In this document: positions 1 through 4,720 of the stretch, in pieces | Layout of the letters: every line of letters begins with the position of its first letter | How positions within the stretch are numbered: position 1 is the first letter of the stretch | Assembly (NCBI GenBank): GCA_014534415.1 | Contig: JACVRM010000135.1 | Coordinates: forward strand, 1-5,724 | Origin: Thermoleophilia bacterium | Lineage (GTDB): Bacteria > Actinomycetota > Thermoleophilia > Gaiellales > Gaiellaceae | DNA: 5,724 nucleotides | Direction of reading: 5' to 3' | Translations under genes and position numbers: made by a program | Notes under the pieces: model-generated | What the model was told of the DNA's origin: nothing | Seen by the model: only the letters and a program-made list of their open reading frames with translations | Databases searched by the model: none

Positions 1-1
1 G

Positions 2-340
2 AAGAAGGCGGTCCGCAAGGCGGCGCGCGCGGCGCGCGGCTGGGTGATCGTCGGCTACGACCTGAACGACGGCTCGATCTTCAACTACATCATGGACACC
101 CAGAACCTCTGGGCCGTCTACAACATGGTTCCCGTGCTCGCGCTCGACGTGTACGAGCACGCCTACGTCAAGGACTACGCCGCAACGCCCGACGGCCGCG
201 GCGAGTACGTCGAGGCGTTCTTCCGCAACCTCGACTGGGACCACGTGAACCGCCAGCTGGAACAGGCCGAGGCGGCAAAGCGCGGCGCCGCGTCGGTCGG
301 CGGAGAGCCGAAGCGCCAAGAGGTCGGCGCGACCGCCTAG
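2..340 (+). CDS. Fe/Mn superoxide dismutase, C-terminal part (5'-truncated by window edge)
   Basis: Superoxide dismutases of this family convert superoxide to hydrogen peroxide and oxygen with one Fe or Mn ion per subunit. The open frame runs in from the window edge (first full codon at 2) and gives 112 residues to the TAG at 338-340. It matches the C-terminal alpha/beta domain: a GWVIVGYD strand, then PVLALDVYEHAY (131-166), which carries the two C-terminal metal ligands, Asp (146-148) and His (158-160). The family ending follows: an aromatic-rich YVEAFFRNLDW segment and a helix. The classical DVWEHAY has Tyr in place of Trp, as in a divergent bacterial SOD subgroup. A tail of about 25 polar residues extends past the usual end. 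About 90 N-terminal residues, with the other two His ligands, lie outside the window. The GTG at 44 is internal, not the start. Metal specificity cannot be read from this part. It converges on the sigma factor gene. Confidence 0.9.
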   Translation, partial: KKAVRKAARAARGWVIVGYDLNDGSIFNYIMDTQNLWAVYNMVPVLALDVYEHAYVKDYAATPDGRGEYVEAFFRNLDWDHVNRQLEQAEAAKRGAASVGGEPKRQEVGATA

Positions 341-344
341 CGCG

Positions 345-386
345 CGGGACCTGGTCCCGGGCCGTGGCCCGGGACCAGGTCCCGGG
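345..386. terminator. Nested GC-rich palindrome, probable bidirectional terminator between convergent genes
   Basis: A perfect 19-bp inverted repeat has arms at 345-363 and 366-384 separated by two bases. It lies 4 bp after the SOD stop and 19 bp before the sigma-factor stop on the other strand. Each arm contains a smaller palindrome: CGGGACC-T-GGTCCCG (345-359) and CCCGGGACC-A-GGTCCCGGG (368-386). It can therefore fold as one long hairpin or two small ones. There is no T-tract on either side, which is common for actinobacterial hairpin terminators. Its position between convergent stops supports a terminator role for both genes. The nested structure also resembles a dispersed palindromic repeat or protein-binding site. 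The structure is seen directly; the function is inferred. Confidence 0.7.
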
Positions 387-394
387 TCATGTCC
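384..394. repeat. GGGTCATGTCC, near-copy of the palindrome at 4599-4610
   Basis: This 11-base stretch follows directly on the nested palindrome. It differs by one base from GGGACATGTCC at 4599-4609, the other convergent junction in the window. Both copies are followed within a few bases by a CCGG. The match is short, so chance is possible, but the shared setting makes a repeat family plausible. Confidence 0.3.
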
Positions 395-403
395 GCCCGG
401 TCT

Positions 404-1438
404 CTACGCCGCGCGGGCGCCGATCTCGCGGTGCCTGGCGAGGCGCTCGAGCGCCGCCGTCTCGATCTGCCGGACGCGCTCGCGCGTGATGCCCATACGG
501 CGGCCGATCTCCTCGAGCGAGGCCGGGTCCCGGTCGCCGTTCAGCCCGTACCGCAGCTTGACGATCTCGCGCTCGCGGTCCGGCAGCTCGGCGAGTGCAC
601 GCCGTACCGCGTCCCGCTGGAGGCTGACCGTGACCTGTTCCTCGGGCGTCGCGCCCTCCGCGGGCATGAGCTCGCCGAACGTGGCATCCCCTTCGGTCCC
701 GAGCGGGCGGTCGAGGCTCGTGACGGCGCGAGCCGCGTGCAGCACCTCGCGGTACTGCTTCATCGGCAGCTTCGCCTCCTTCGCAATCTCCTCATCGGTC
801 GGTTGACGGCCGAGCTTCAAGGCGAGATCGCGCTCCGCCCTCGCGATGCGTGTTTCGCGCTCGCTGATGTGCACCGGAATGCGGATCGTGCGGGACTTGT
901 TCGCGACGCCGCGCTGCACCGCCTGGCGGATCCACCATGTCGCGTACGTCGAGAACTTGTAGCCGAGCCGCCAGTCGAACTTCTCGACGGCCCGGATGAG
1001 CCCGATGATGCCCTCCTGGATGAGGTCGAGCAGCGATAGGCCGTGGCCCTGGTACTTCTTCGCGATCGAGACGACGAGGCGAAGGTTCGAGTTGACCATC
1101 AGCTCCTTCGCCTCCTGGTCGCCGCGCTCGACCCGTTTCGCGAGCTCGACTTCCTGGTCGGCCGTCAGTAGCGGGTACCGCCCAGCCTCGTTCAGGAACA
1201 GCTGGAGGGCGTCGGTCGTGGCCGTCGCGAGGTCGCCGTTCACGTACGTGCTCGTGACGCTCTCGCGACCGCAGTCGTCGGTCACGTCGATTCCGCGCGC
1301 CTGGAACTCGTCGTAGAGCGCCTCGACCTGCTCTTCGTCCAGGTCGAGGCTCGTCACGAGGTCGTTGAGCGCGGTGAGGTTGACGCAACCTTCCTCTTCA
1401 CCCTGCTCGAACAGGCTCTGGATCGCGGGCTGGTTCAT
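404..1438 (-). CDS. RNA polymerase sigma factor, sigma-70 RpoD/SigA family (group 1 or 2)
   Basis: A complete 344-residue sigma factor that directs RNA polymerase core to -10/-35 promoters. Domains in order: a short region-1.1-like segment (about 6-54, IQSLFEQG...LNDLV...VEALYDEF); region 1.2 (about 73-105, DALQLFLNEAGRYPLLT); region 2 (about 110-190), with NLRLVVSIAKKY, the core-binding DLIQEGIIGLIRAVEKFD, and the -10 recognition/melting segment KFSTYATWWIRQAVQRGVANKSRTIRIPVH; region 3 (about 190-265); and region 4 (about 275-335), with the helix-turn-helix SLEEIGRRMGITRERVRQIE that reads the -35. The ATG at 1438 is chosen because AGG lies six bases before it and the residues match the family start; an in-frame GTG at 1459 would add seven residues. 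The usual primary-sigma spacer between 1.1 and 1.2 is very short. Whether this is the housekeeping sigma or a stress-type group 2 paralogue cannot be settled here. It converges on SOD and diverges from the DUF4383 gene. Confidence 0.93.
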   Translation of the reverse strand: MNQPAIQSLFEQGEEEGCVNLTALNDLVTSLDLDEEQVEALYDEFQARGIDVTDDCGRESVTSTYVNGDLATATTDALQLFLNEAGRYPLLTADQEVELAKRVERGDQEAKELMVNSNLRLVVSIAKKYQGHGLSLLDLIQEGIIGLIRAVEKFDWRLGYKFSTYATWWIRQAVQRGVANKSRTIRIPVHISERETRIARAERDLALKLGRQPTDEEIAKEAKLPMKQYREVLHAARAVTSLDRPLGTEGDATFGELMPAEGATPEEQVTVSLQRDAVRRALAELPDREREIVKLRYGLNGDRDPASLEEIGRRMGITRERVRQIETAALERLARHREIGARAA

Positions 1439-1578
1439 GCGTCGCCTATTTCCCGGCACGCGGCCGGCTGAACCTGATTGCGGCCCGGCACGAAGACATG
1501 AGCGAGAGATCCCGCGGGTACGTTACTTTCCGCGCGCGCGGGAGATTAGTCGGGCGACCACTACAAGCCGGAGGAGCG
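1439..1578. promoter_or_regulatory. Divergent intergenic region, presumed promoters for sigma factor and DUF4383 genes
   Basis: This 140-bp spacer separates two genes read outwards, so it should hold a promoter for each. No convincing -35/-10 pair is visible on either strand. A GGGTAC (1516-1521), which resembles the -10 of SigB/SigF-type stress promoters, is present on the plus strand, but no GTTT-like -35 lies at the expected distance. A CG-alternating palindrome CCGCGCGCGCGG (1530-1541) and 6-bp arms CCCGCG/CGCGGG (1511-1516, 1537-1542) flank an AT-richer GTACGTTACTTT. These could be an operator, but this is only suggestive. Confidence 0.35.
1570..1576 (+). promoter_or_regulatory. Ribosome binding site GGAGGAG of the DUF4383 gene
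   Basis: GGAGGAG lies immediately before the ATG at 1579 and decides that start over the upstream in-frame ATG at 1498. It is the clearest Shine-Dalgarno sequence in the window; the other plus-strand genes show weak ones or none. Confidence 0.75.
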
Positions 1579-2037
1579 ATGACAGATTTCGGAGCCACGA
1601 ACGGCCGTCGGACGCTTGCGCAAACGCTCGCACTCGTCTTTGGAATCGTTTTCCTACTCACCGCGATCCTCGGGTTCATTCCCGGAATCACGACCAATGT
1701 GGATGACATGAAGTTTGCGGGCGAGGACTCGCCGTCCGAGCTCCTCGGATTGTTCCAGGTGAGCATCCTCCACAACATCGCTCACGGGTTGTTCGGCATC
1801 GGGATCCTCGCCGCCCGCCGGCACGACCACGCGCGCCTCTACTTACTGGCCAGCGGTATTGTCTACACCTTGCTCTTCCTGTACGGGCTCATCGTCAGTG
1901 AGGACAGCAGCGCCAACTTCGTCCCCTTGAACAATGCCGACGACGTCCTGCACCTGGGCCTCTTGATTGCATTCTTTGCCGCCTACTACGTGAGCGGGCG
2001 AGAGCGAGGGGTGACCGACCGCGCGGCTACTGTCTGA
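1579..2037 (+). CDS. DUF4383 family four-helix integral membrane protein
   Basis: A 152-residue membrane protein of the DUF4383 family, common in actinobacteria and without an established biochemical role. Four hydrophobic segments are visible at about 13-36, 53-79, 85-106 and 123-140. Family hallmarks are the LGFIPGITT turn after helix 1, the soluble loop with FAGEDSPSELLGLFQVS, the helix-2 motif ILHNIAHGLFGI, and SANFVPLNNADDVLHLGL leading into helix 4. The start is fixed by a strong Shine-Dalgarno sequence; an upstream ATG at 1498 would add an arginine-rich stretch not expected in the family. Third-position GC (about 80 percent by hand count) is lower than in the flavin reductase gene (about 89 percent). 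It contains one TTA leucine codon (1843-1845), rare in high-GC actinobacteria. It is divergent from the sigma factor, so shared regulation is possible but unproven. A hairpin 10 bp after its stop probably ends the transcript. Confidence 0.9.
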   Translation: MTDFGATNGRRTLAQTLALVFGIVFLLTAILGFIPGITTNVDDMKFAGEDSPSELLGLFQVSILHNIAHGLFGIGILAARRHDHARLYLLASGIVYTLLFLYGLIVSEDSSANFVPLNNADDVLHLGLLIAFFAAYYVSGRERGVTDRAATV

Positions 2038-2047
2038 CCCGACGCTC

Positions 2048-2077
2048 GAGGGCGGGGGGCGCGCGCTCCCCGCCCTC
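2048..2077 (+). terminator. GC-rich hairpin after the DUF4383 gene
   Basis: Ten-bp perfect arms GAGGGCGGGG (2048-2057) and CCCCGCCCTC (2068-2077) flank a ten-base CG-rich loop. The hairpin begins 10 bp after the DUF4383 stop and ends 11 bp before the next GTG start. No T-tract follows. It probably ends or attenuates transcription between the two genes. Confidence 0.65.
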
Positions 2078-2088
2078 ACTCCCGACTC

Positions 2089-2499
2089 GTGAGGCTCCCC
2101 ACCGACCACGCGTTGCTCGAGCAGGTCGAGGCTACGCTCGACGACCGCGACCGCGCCCTTCTCGCGGTCGCCTTCTTGGCCGGCACGGACGTGCCTATCC
2201 CGGACGACGAGCTCCGCGGGGCTCGGCGGCGTGCAATGCTGCTGCTCGCGGCCGGCGGAGACCCGCATCGAGAGCTCGACCCGCAGGGACGTGCGGTCAA
2301 CGCGCTCGCCAGCGACCTGGATTCGGAGGGGCGCCGCGAGGCGCTCGCCGCGGGGCTCGAGGCGGTCGCGAGCGCGGCACCCGACCTCGAGCTGCTCCGT
2401 TCGACCGCCGACGAGCTTCGCGCCGACACGGAGCTGGCGTGGCGGGCGTTTGCATGCGCGCTCCTCGTCGAGGAGCTGGCCGAAGAGCCGGCCGAGTAG
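2089..2499 (+). CDS. Small acidic, lysine-free hypothetical protein
   Basis: I do not recognise this 136-residue protein. It is predicted to be soluble and mostly helical, rich in Ala, Leu, Arg and acidic residues (29 Asp/Glu against 14 Arg and no Lys). It has no signal peptide or clear membrane segment; the hydrophobic runs LLAVAFLAG (24-32), AMLLLAAGG (49-57) and AFACALLVEEL (120-130) look like buried amphipathic helices. Very high GC at third codon positions through the whole frame supports real coding. The GTG at 2089 is the first start codon after the in-frame stop that closes the DUF4383 gene; no Shine-Dalgarno sequence precedes it, so translation may be leaderless. It lies between a hairpin and the secreted protein gene (36 bp gap) and could be co-transcribed with the latter. 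Function unknown. Confidence 0.7.
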   Translation: MRLPTDHALLEQVEATLDDRDRALLAVAFLAGTDVPIPDDELRGARRRAMLLLAAGGDPHRELDPQGRAVNALASDLDSEGRREALAAGLEAVASAAPDLELLRSTADELRADTELAWRAFACALLVEELAEEPAE

Positions 2500-2535
2500 C
2501 TCACGTTACAGGCGGTTGCAGCCGATAGAAGGTAG

Positions 2536-3432
2536 GTGCACCCGCCGCAGCGCCCGCGTCTGCTCGTCACTGCGGCCGCCGCCGTCGCCGCAATGCTCCT
2601 TCCGGCCGCGGCGGATGCCGCACAGCTGATCGCGCGCAACCCGACGCAAATCCGGCTGCAGGTGTCACGCCACGGCCAGGCGCTCGTCAGCTACCGGTCC
2701 TACGGCCGGCAGCATCACACGCTCGCCTGGGGCGCGATCAACGCGCGGCTGCCGGGACCGGACGTTCGGCAGGTGGCGTTCAACGTCGACTACAGCGGCG
2801 GCTGGCGTAGCTTCCGGCGCTCGGCAAGGCAGTTCCGCGGCACGTGCGGCGCGTACGACGGACCTCCGCTGCGGTGGAAGGTCGCCGCGTGCAAGGCAGC
2901 CGACGGGACGTACTGGGCGCTTCAGCTCTGGCAGCGCGCGCTCCCGAACTACGGCGCGGCCGCGCCTCCACACCGCCGCGTCTACGAGCTGTGGCTTTCG
3001 CACTGGCGTGGGCCCTTGCCCGTGCTGGAGGTCAACGTCGGCTGGGCGCTCGGCCGCTACCACACGCTCTTCGGGCGGGCGACGTACCTCGGCAAGCCGC
3101 TCTACGGGTTCGGCACGACTCGGCTCGGCGCCCCGACCGACAAGCACGGCCGGCTCGTCTACGTCGACACGTGGGGCTCCGCGTACGGAAGCGGCTGGCG
3201 GCGCGAGAACAGCTTCGTGACGCATCGCCAGAGCGGAGCGTTCTGCTACGGGTTCTGGCCGCACGGCGACCGCCCGTCCGGCGTCGGCAAGCGGTACCGC
3301 GCGACGCTCATGGCGCCGGGCGTACTGCCTGACGTGTACTGGGAGGGCGTGGCGCCGTCCGTGTACGACGCGGCGTTCGACGCAACGCAGAAGCAGAAGC
3401 TGCGCGATCTGAACGACCGCCTCTGCGGCTAA
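2536..3432 (+). CDS. Secreted Trp/Tyr-rich protein of unknown function
   Basis: A 298-residue exported protein. Residues 1-28 form a Sec signal peptide: basic start MHPPQRPR, an Ala/Leu/Val core at about 9-23, and a cleavage motif ADA before AQ at 28/29. The mature part is basic and strongly aromatic (12 Trp and 16 Tyr in total). It has four Cys (104, 119, 237, 297), enough for two disulfides outside the cytoplasm. Conspicuous segments are LAWGAINA (63-70), DYSGGWRSFRR (85-95), ACKAADGTYWALQLWQR (118-134), ELWLSHWRGP (151-160), GSGWRRENSFVTHRQSGAFCYGF (218-240) and PDVYWEG (265-271). I recall similar uncharacterised secreted proteins in Thermoleophilia, but know of no assigned function. No catalytic motif is recognisable. 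The GTG start is the only one that keeps the signal peptide whole; an AAGG precedes it closely. Confidence 0.85.
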   Translation: MHPPQRPRLLVTAAAAVAAMLLPAAADAAQLIARNPTQIRLQVSRHGQALVSYRSYGRQHHTLAWGAINARLPGPDVRQVAFNVDYSGGWRSFRRSARQFRGTCGAYDGPPLRWKVAACKAADGTYWALQLWQRALPNYGAAAPPHRRVYELWLSHWRGPLPVLEVNVGWALGRYHTLFGRATYLGKPLYGFGTTRLGAPTDKHGRLVYVDTWGSAYGSGWRRENSFVTHRQSGAFCYGFWPHGDRPSGVGKRYRATLMAPGVLPDVYWEGVAPSVYDAAFDATQKQKLRDLNDRLCG

Positions 3433-3455
3433 CCCGAGCGGACCAGCGTGCTCCG

Positions 3456-3461
3456 TATGAT
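3456..3461 (+). promoter_or_regulatory. TATGAT -10 element, probable leaderless promoter of the flavin reductase/HAD operon
   Basis: TATGAT matches the consensus -10 TATAAT at five of six positions. Six bases separate it from the GTG at 3468, so the expected transcription start falls on the first base of the start codon. No Shine-Dalgarno sequence is present, which fits a leaderless mRNA of the kind common in actinobacteria. A recognisable -35 is not seen about 17 bp upstream (CCCGAG, 3433-3438). Confidence 0.55.
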
Positions 3462-3467
3462 CGCGCC

Positions 3468-3944
3468 GTGGTCGGCGCGGATGAGCTGCGCGCGGCGATG
3501 CGCCGCTTCCCGGCCGGTGTCGCGGTCGTTACGGTCGCGCTCGACGACGAGCGCTTCGGGATCACCGTCGCCTCCCTCGTCTCGCTCTCGCTCGAGCCGC
3601 CGCTCGTCGGCATCTCGATCGGGCTCCAGTCGTCGATCCACGAGCCACTGCGCCGTGCGCGCCGCTTTGCCGTCAACGTACTCGCCGGCGACCAGGGCGG
3701 CCTGGCGCAGCACTTCGCGCGCAGCGGACTACCGCCGCTGGTCGCGTGGACGGGCATCGCGCTACGCGAGTCAGCGCTTGCCGAGCCGCTGCTCGAGGGC
3801 GCGCTCGCCTGGCTCGAGTGCGCGACGCAGGCCGAGTACGAGGCCGGCGACCATACGATCTTCGTCGGCTCGGTCGAGTCCGTGGAACTCGGGCGAGACG
3901 AGGACGGTCTCGCGTACGCACGCAGCGACTACCACTCCGTATGA
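3468..3944 (+). CDS. Flavin reductase-like domain protein (FMN-binding split barrel)
   Basis: A 158-residue protein of the flavin reductase-like family (HpaC/RutF type). Members bind FMN or FAD and typically supply reduced flavin to a partner monooxygenase using NAD(P)H. Visible family features: MRRFPAGVAVVTV (11-23); the flavin-binding segment GITVASLVSLSLEPPLVGISIG (31-52), equivalent to the usual G-T-xSSF-S-x-S-PP-l pattern; FAVNVLA (67-73); AQHFARSG (80-87); and GDHTIFVGSVESVE (127-140) with the conserved His129. The C-terminal LAYARSDYH is also typical. The length is normal for a stand-alone reductase. The GTG start is supported by the -10 element placed to give a leaderless transcript; the internal ATG at 3498 would cut into the first conserved helix. 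Its stop overlaps the ATG of the HAD gene. No monooxygenase is present in the window, so substrate and partner are unknown. Confidence 0.88.
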   Translation: MVGADELRAAMRRFPAGVAVVTVALDDERFGITVASLVSLSLEPPLVGISIGLQSSIHEPLRRARRFAVNVLAGDQGGLAQHFARSGLPPLVAWTGIALRESALAEPLLEGALAWLECATQAEYEAGDHTIFVGSVESVELGRDEDGLAYARSDYHSV

Positions 3945-4627
3945 CGGTCGACGCGGTCGTATTCGATCTCGACGGGCTGCTGCTCGACACCGAGCAGCTG
4001 TGGGACTCGGCGCGCGAAGCGCTCGCGCGCGAGCGAGGCGGGCGGTGGCACGCCGGCGCACAGCGGGACATGATGGGAATGAGCTCGCTCGAGTGGTCGC
4101 GCTACATGCACGACATGATCGGCGTGGCCGACCCGCCCGATGAGATCTCGCGCGCCGTCGTCGAACGGATGGGGACGCTCTATCGCGAACGGCTCCCGAT
4201 CGTCGCAGGCGCGGTCGAGGCCGTCGAGCGGCTCGCGGCGTACTGGCCGCTCGCACTCGCGTCGTCGTCGAACCGCCCGCTCATCGACCTGGCGCTCGAG
4301 CTTTCGGGAATGAATCGCTTCTTCGCGGCGACCGTCTCCTCCGAGGAAGTGCCGCGCGGCAAGCCGGCGCCCGATGTCTACCTCGAGGCAGCCCGGCGGC
4401 TCGGCGCGGACCCCGCGCGTATCGTCGCTGTCGAGGACTCGCACAACGGGATTCTGTCGGCGAAGGGCGCGGACATGCGGGTCATTGCCGTGCCGAACGC
4501 GCAGTTTTCGCCCGGTGCGGACGCACTCGCAAGGGCGGACGCGGTCGTGAACTCGCTGTCGGAGCTGACGCCCGCCGTGGTCGCTGGGGTCGCGGCCGGG
4601 GACATGTCCCATCCGGCTCGCCCGTAG
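3941..4627 (+). CDS. HAD superfamily hydrolase, subfamily IA (beta-phosphoglucomutase/phosphatase type)
   Basis: A 228-residue haloacid dehalogenase-type phosphotransferase, probably a small-molecule phosphatase or beta-phosphoglucomutase-like enzyme of the cytosol. All four motifs are present: motif I FDLDG (8-12) with nucleophile Asp9 and acid/base Asp11; motif II in LALASSSNR (104-112), catalytic Ser at 108-109; motif III Lys141 in RGKPAPDVY; and motif IV VEDSHNG (164-170) with Glu165/Asp166 for Mg2+. A C1 helical cap occupies about 15-80. The spacing and the GKPAPD and EDS...G sequences are typical of subfamily IA with variant-3 motif III. Substrate cannot be assigned. The ATG at 3941 overlaps the flavin reductase stop (ATGA), indicating translational coupling. 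The last 13 or so residues (GVAAGDMSHPARP) lie beyond the HAD fold and are encoded across a palindrome, suggesting the coding end ran into a repeat. Confidence 0.92.
   Translation: MTVDAVVFDLDGLLLDTEQLWDSAREALARERGGRWHAGAQRDMMGMSSLEWSRYMHDMIGVADPPDEISRAVVERMGTLYRERLPIVAGAVEAVERLAAYWPLALASSSNRPLIDLALELSGMNRFFAATVSSEEVPRGKPAPDVYLEAARRLGADPARIVAVEDSHNGILSAKGADMRVIAVPNAQFSPGADALARADAVVNSLSELTPAVVAGVAAGDMSHPARP
4599..4610. repeat. Perfect 12-bp palindrome GGGACATGTCCC at the 3' end of the HAD gene
   Basis: GGGACATGTCCC is its own reverse complement. It lies 17 bp before the end of the HAD gene, encoding part of a tail outside the conserved fold. It shares the GGGAC...GTCCC frame with both small palindromes at 345-386 and differs by one base over 11 from 384-394. 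Both sites are at convergent gene ends. It may be a regulator site, part of a terminator, or a member of a dispersed repeat family. Confidence 0.45.
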
Positions 4628-4720
4628 GTGCCCGACCTCCTCCCCGCTTCGATCGTAGCGCGGTAGAACGCGCGGCTTTGTGACGCGGCTGCGCAGAAGC
4701 TGTGACTCCGACCGTGGGCG
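4628..4720. other. Convergent spacer between HAD and fabF
   Basis: This 93-bp spacer separates two gene ends. The only structure I see is a weak hairpin, GCGCG/CGCGC (4658-4662, 4669-4673) with a six-base loop. No strong terminator, RNA gene or open reading frame is visible. Confidence 0.5.

Noticed and set aside
389..1039. Long plus-strand open frame (216 codons) opposite the sigma factor gene
   Set aside because: It is the antisense shadow of a clearly conserved sigma factor in GC-rich DNA; its product is Arg/Leu-rich with no family features.
1516..1521. GGGTAC as a SigB/SigF-type stress promoter -10 for the DUF4383 gene
   Set aside because: No GTTT-like -35 lies at 13-16 bp upstream, and the hexamer is expected by chance in such GC-rich DNA.
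1498..1578. Earlier ATG start of the DUF4383 gene at 1498
   Set aside because: The ATG at 1579 has a strong GGAGGAG and gives a normal family N-terminus; the extra stretch is Arg-rich promoter DNA.
2665..3264. Minus-strand open frame of 199 codons opposite the secreted protein gene
   Set aside because: The composition (Arg/Ala/Val/Pro) is typical of antisense frames in high-GC DNA; the plus frame has a signal peptide and patterned residues.
3746..3940. N-terminal extension of the HAD gene to a start at 3746
   Set aside because: The extension is an Arg-rich out-of-frame reading of the flavin reductase gene; the ATG at 3941 starts five residues before the motif I strand, as usual.
4065..4078. 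GGGACATGATGGG inside the HAD gene as another copy of the palindrome family
   Set aside because: It encodes conserved-region residues and its right half does not complete the palindrome.
3448..4143. Plus-strand 231-codon frame overlapping the flavin reductase and HAD genes
   Set aside because: Arg/Ser-rich out-of-frame translation; both real genes on this stretch have full family motifs.
4658..4673. Hairpin GCGCG-GTAGAA-CGCGC as terminator between HAD and fabF
   Set aside because: Only five base pairs of CG alternation, no T-tract; too weak to call.
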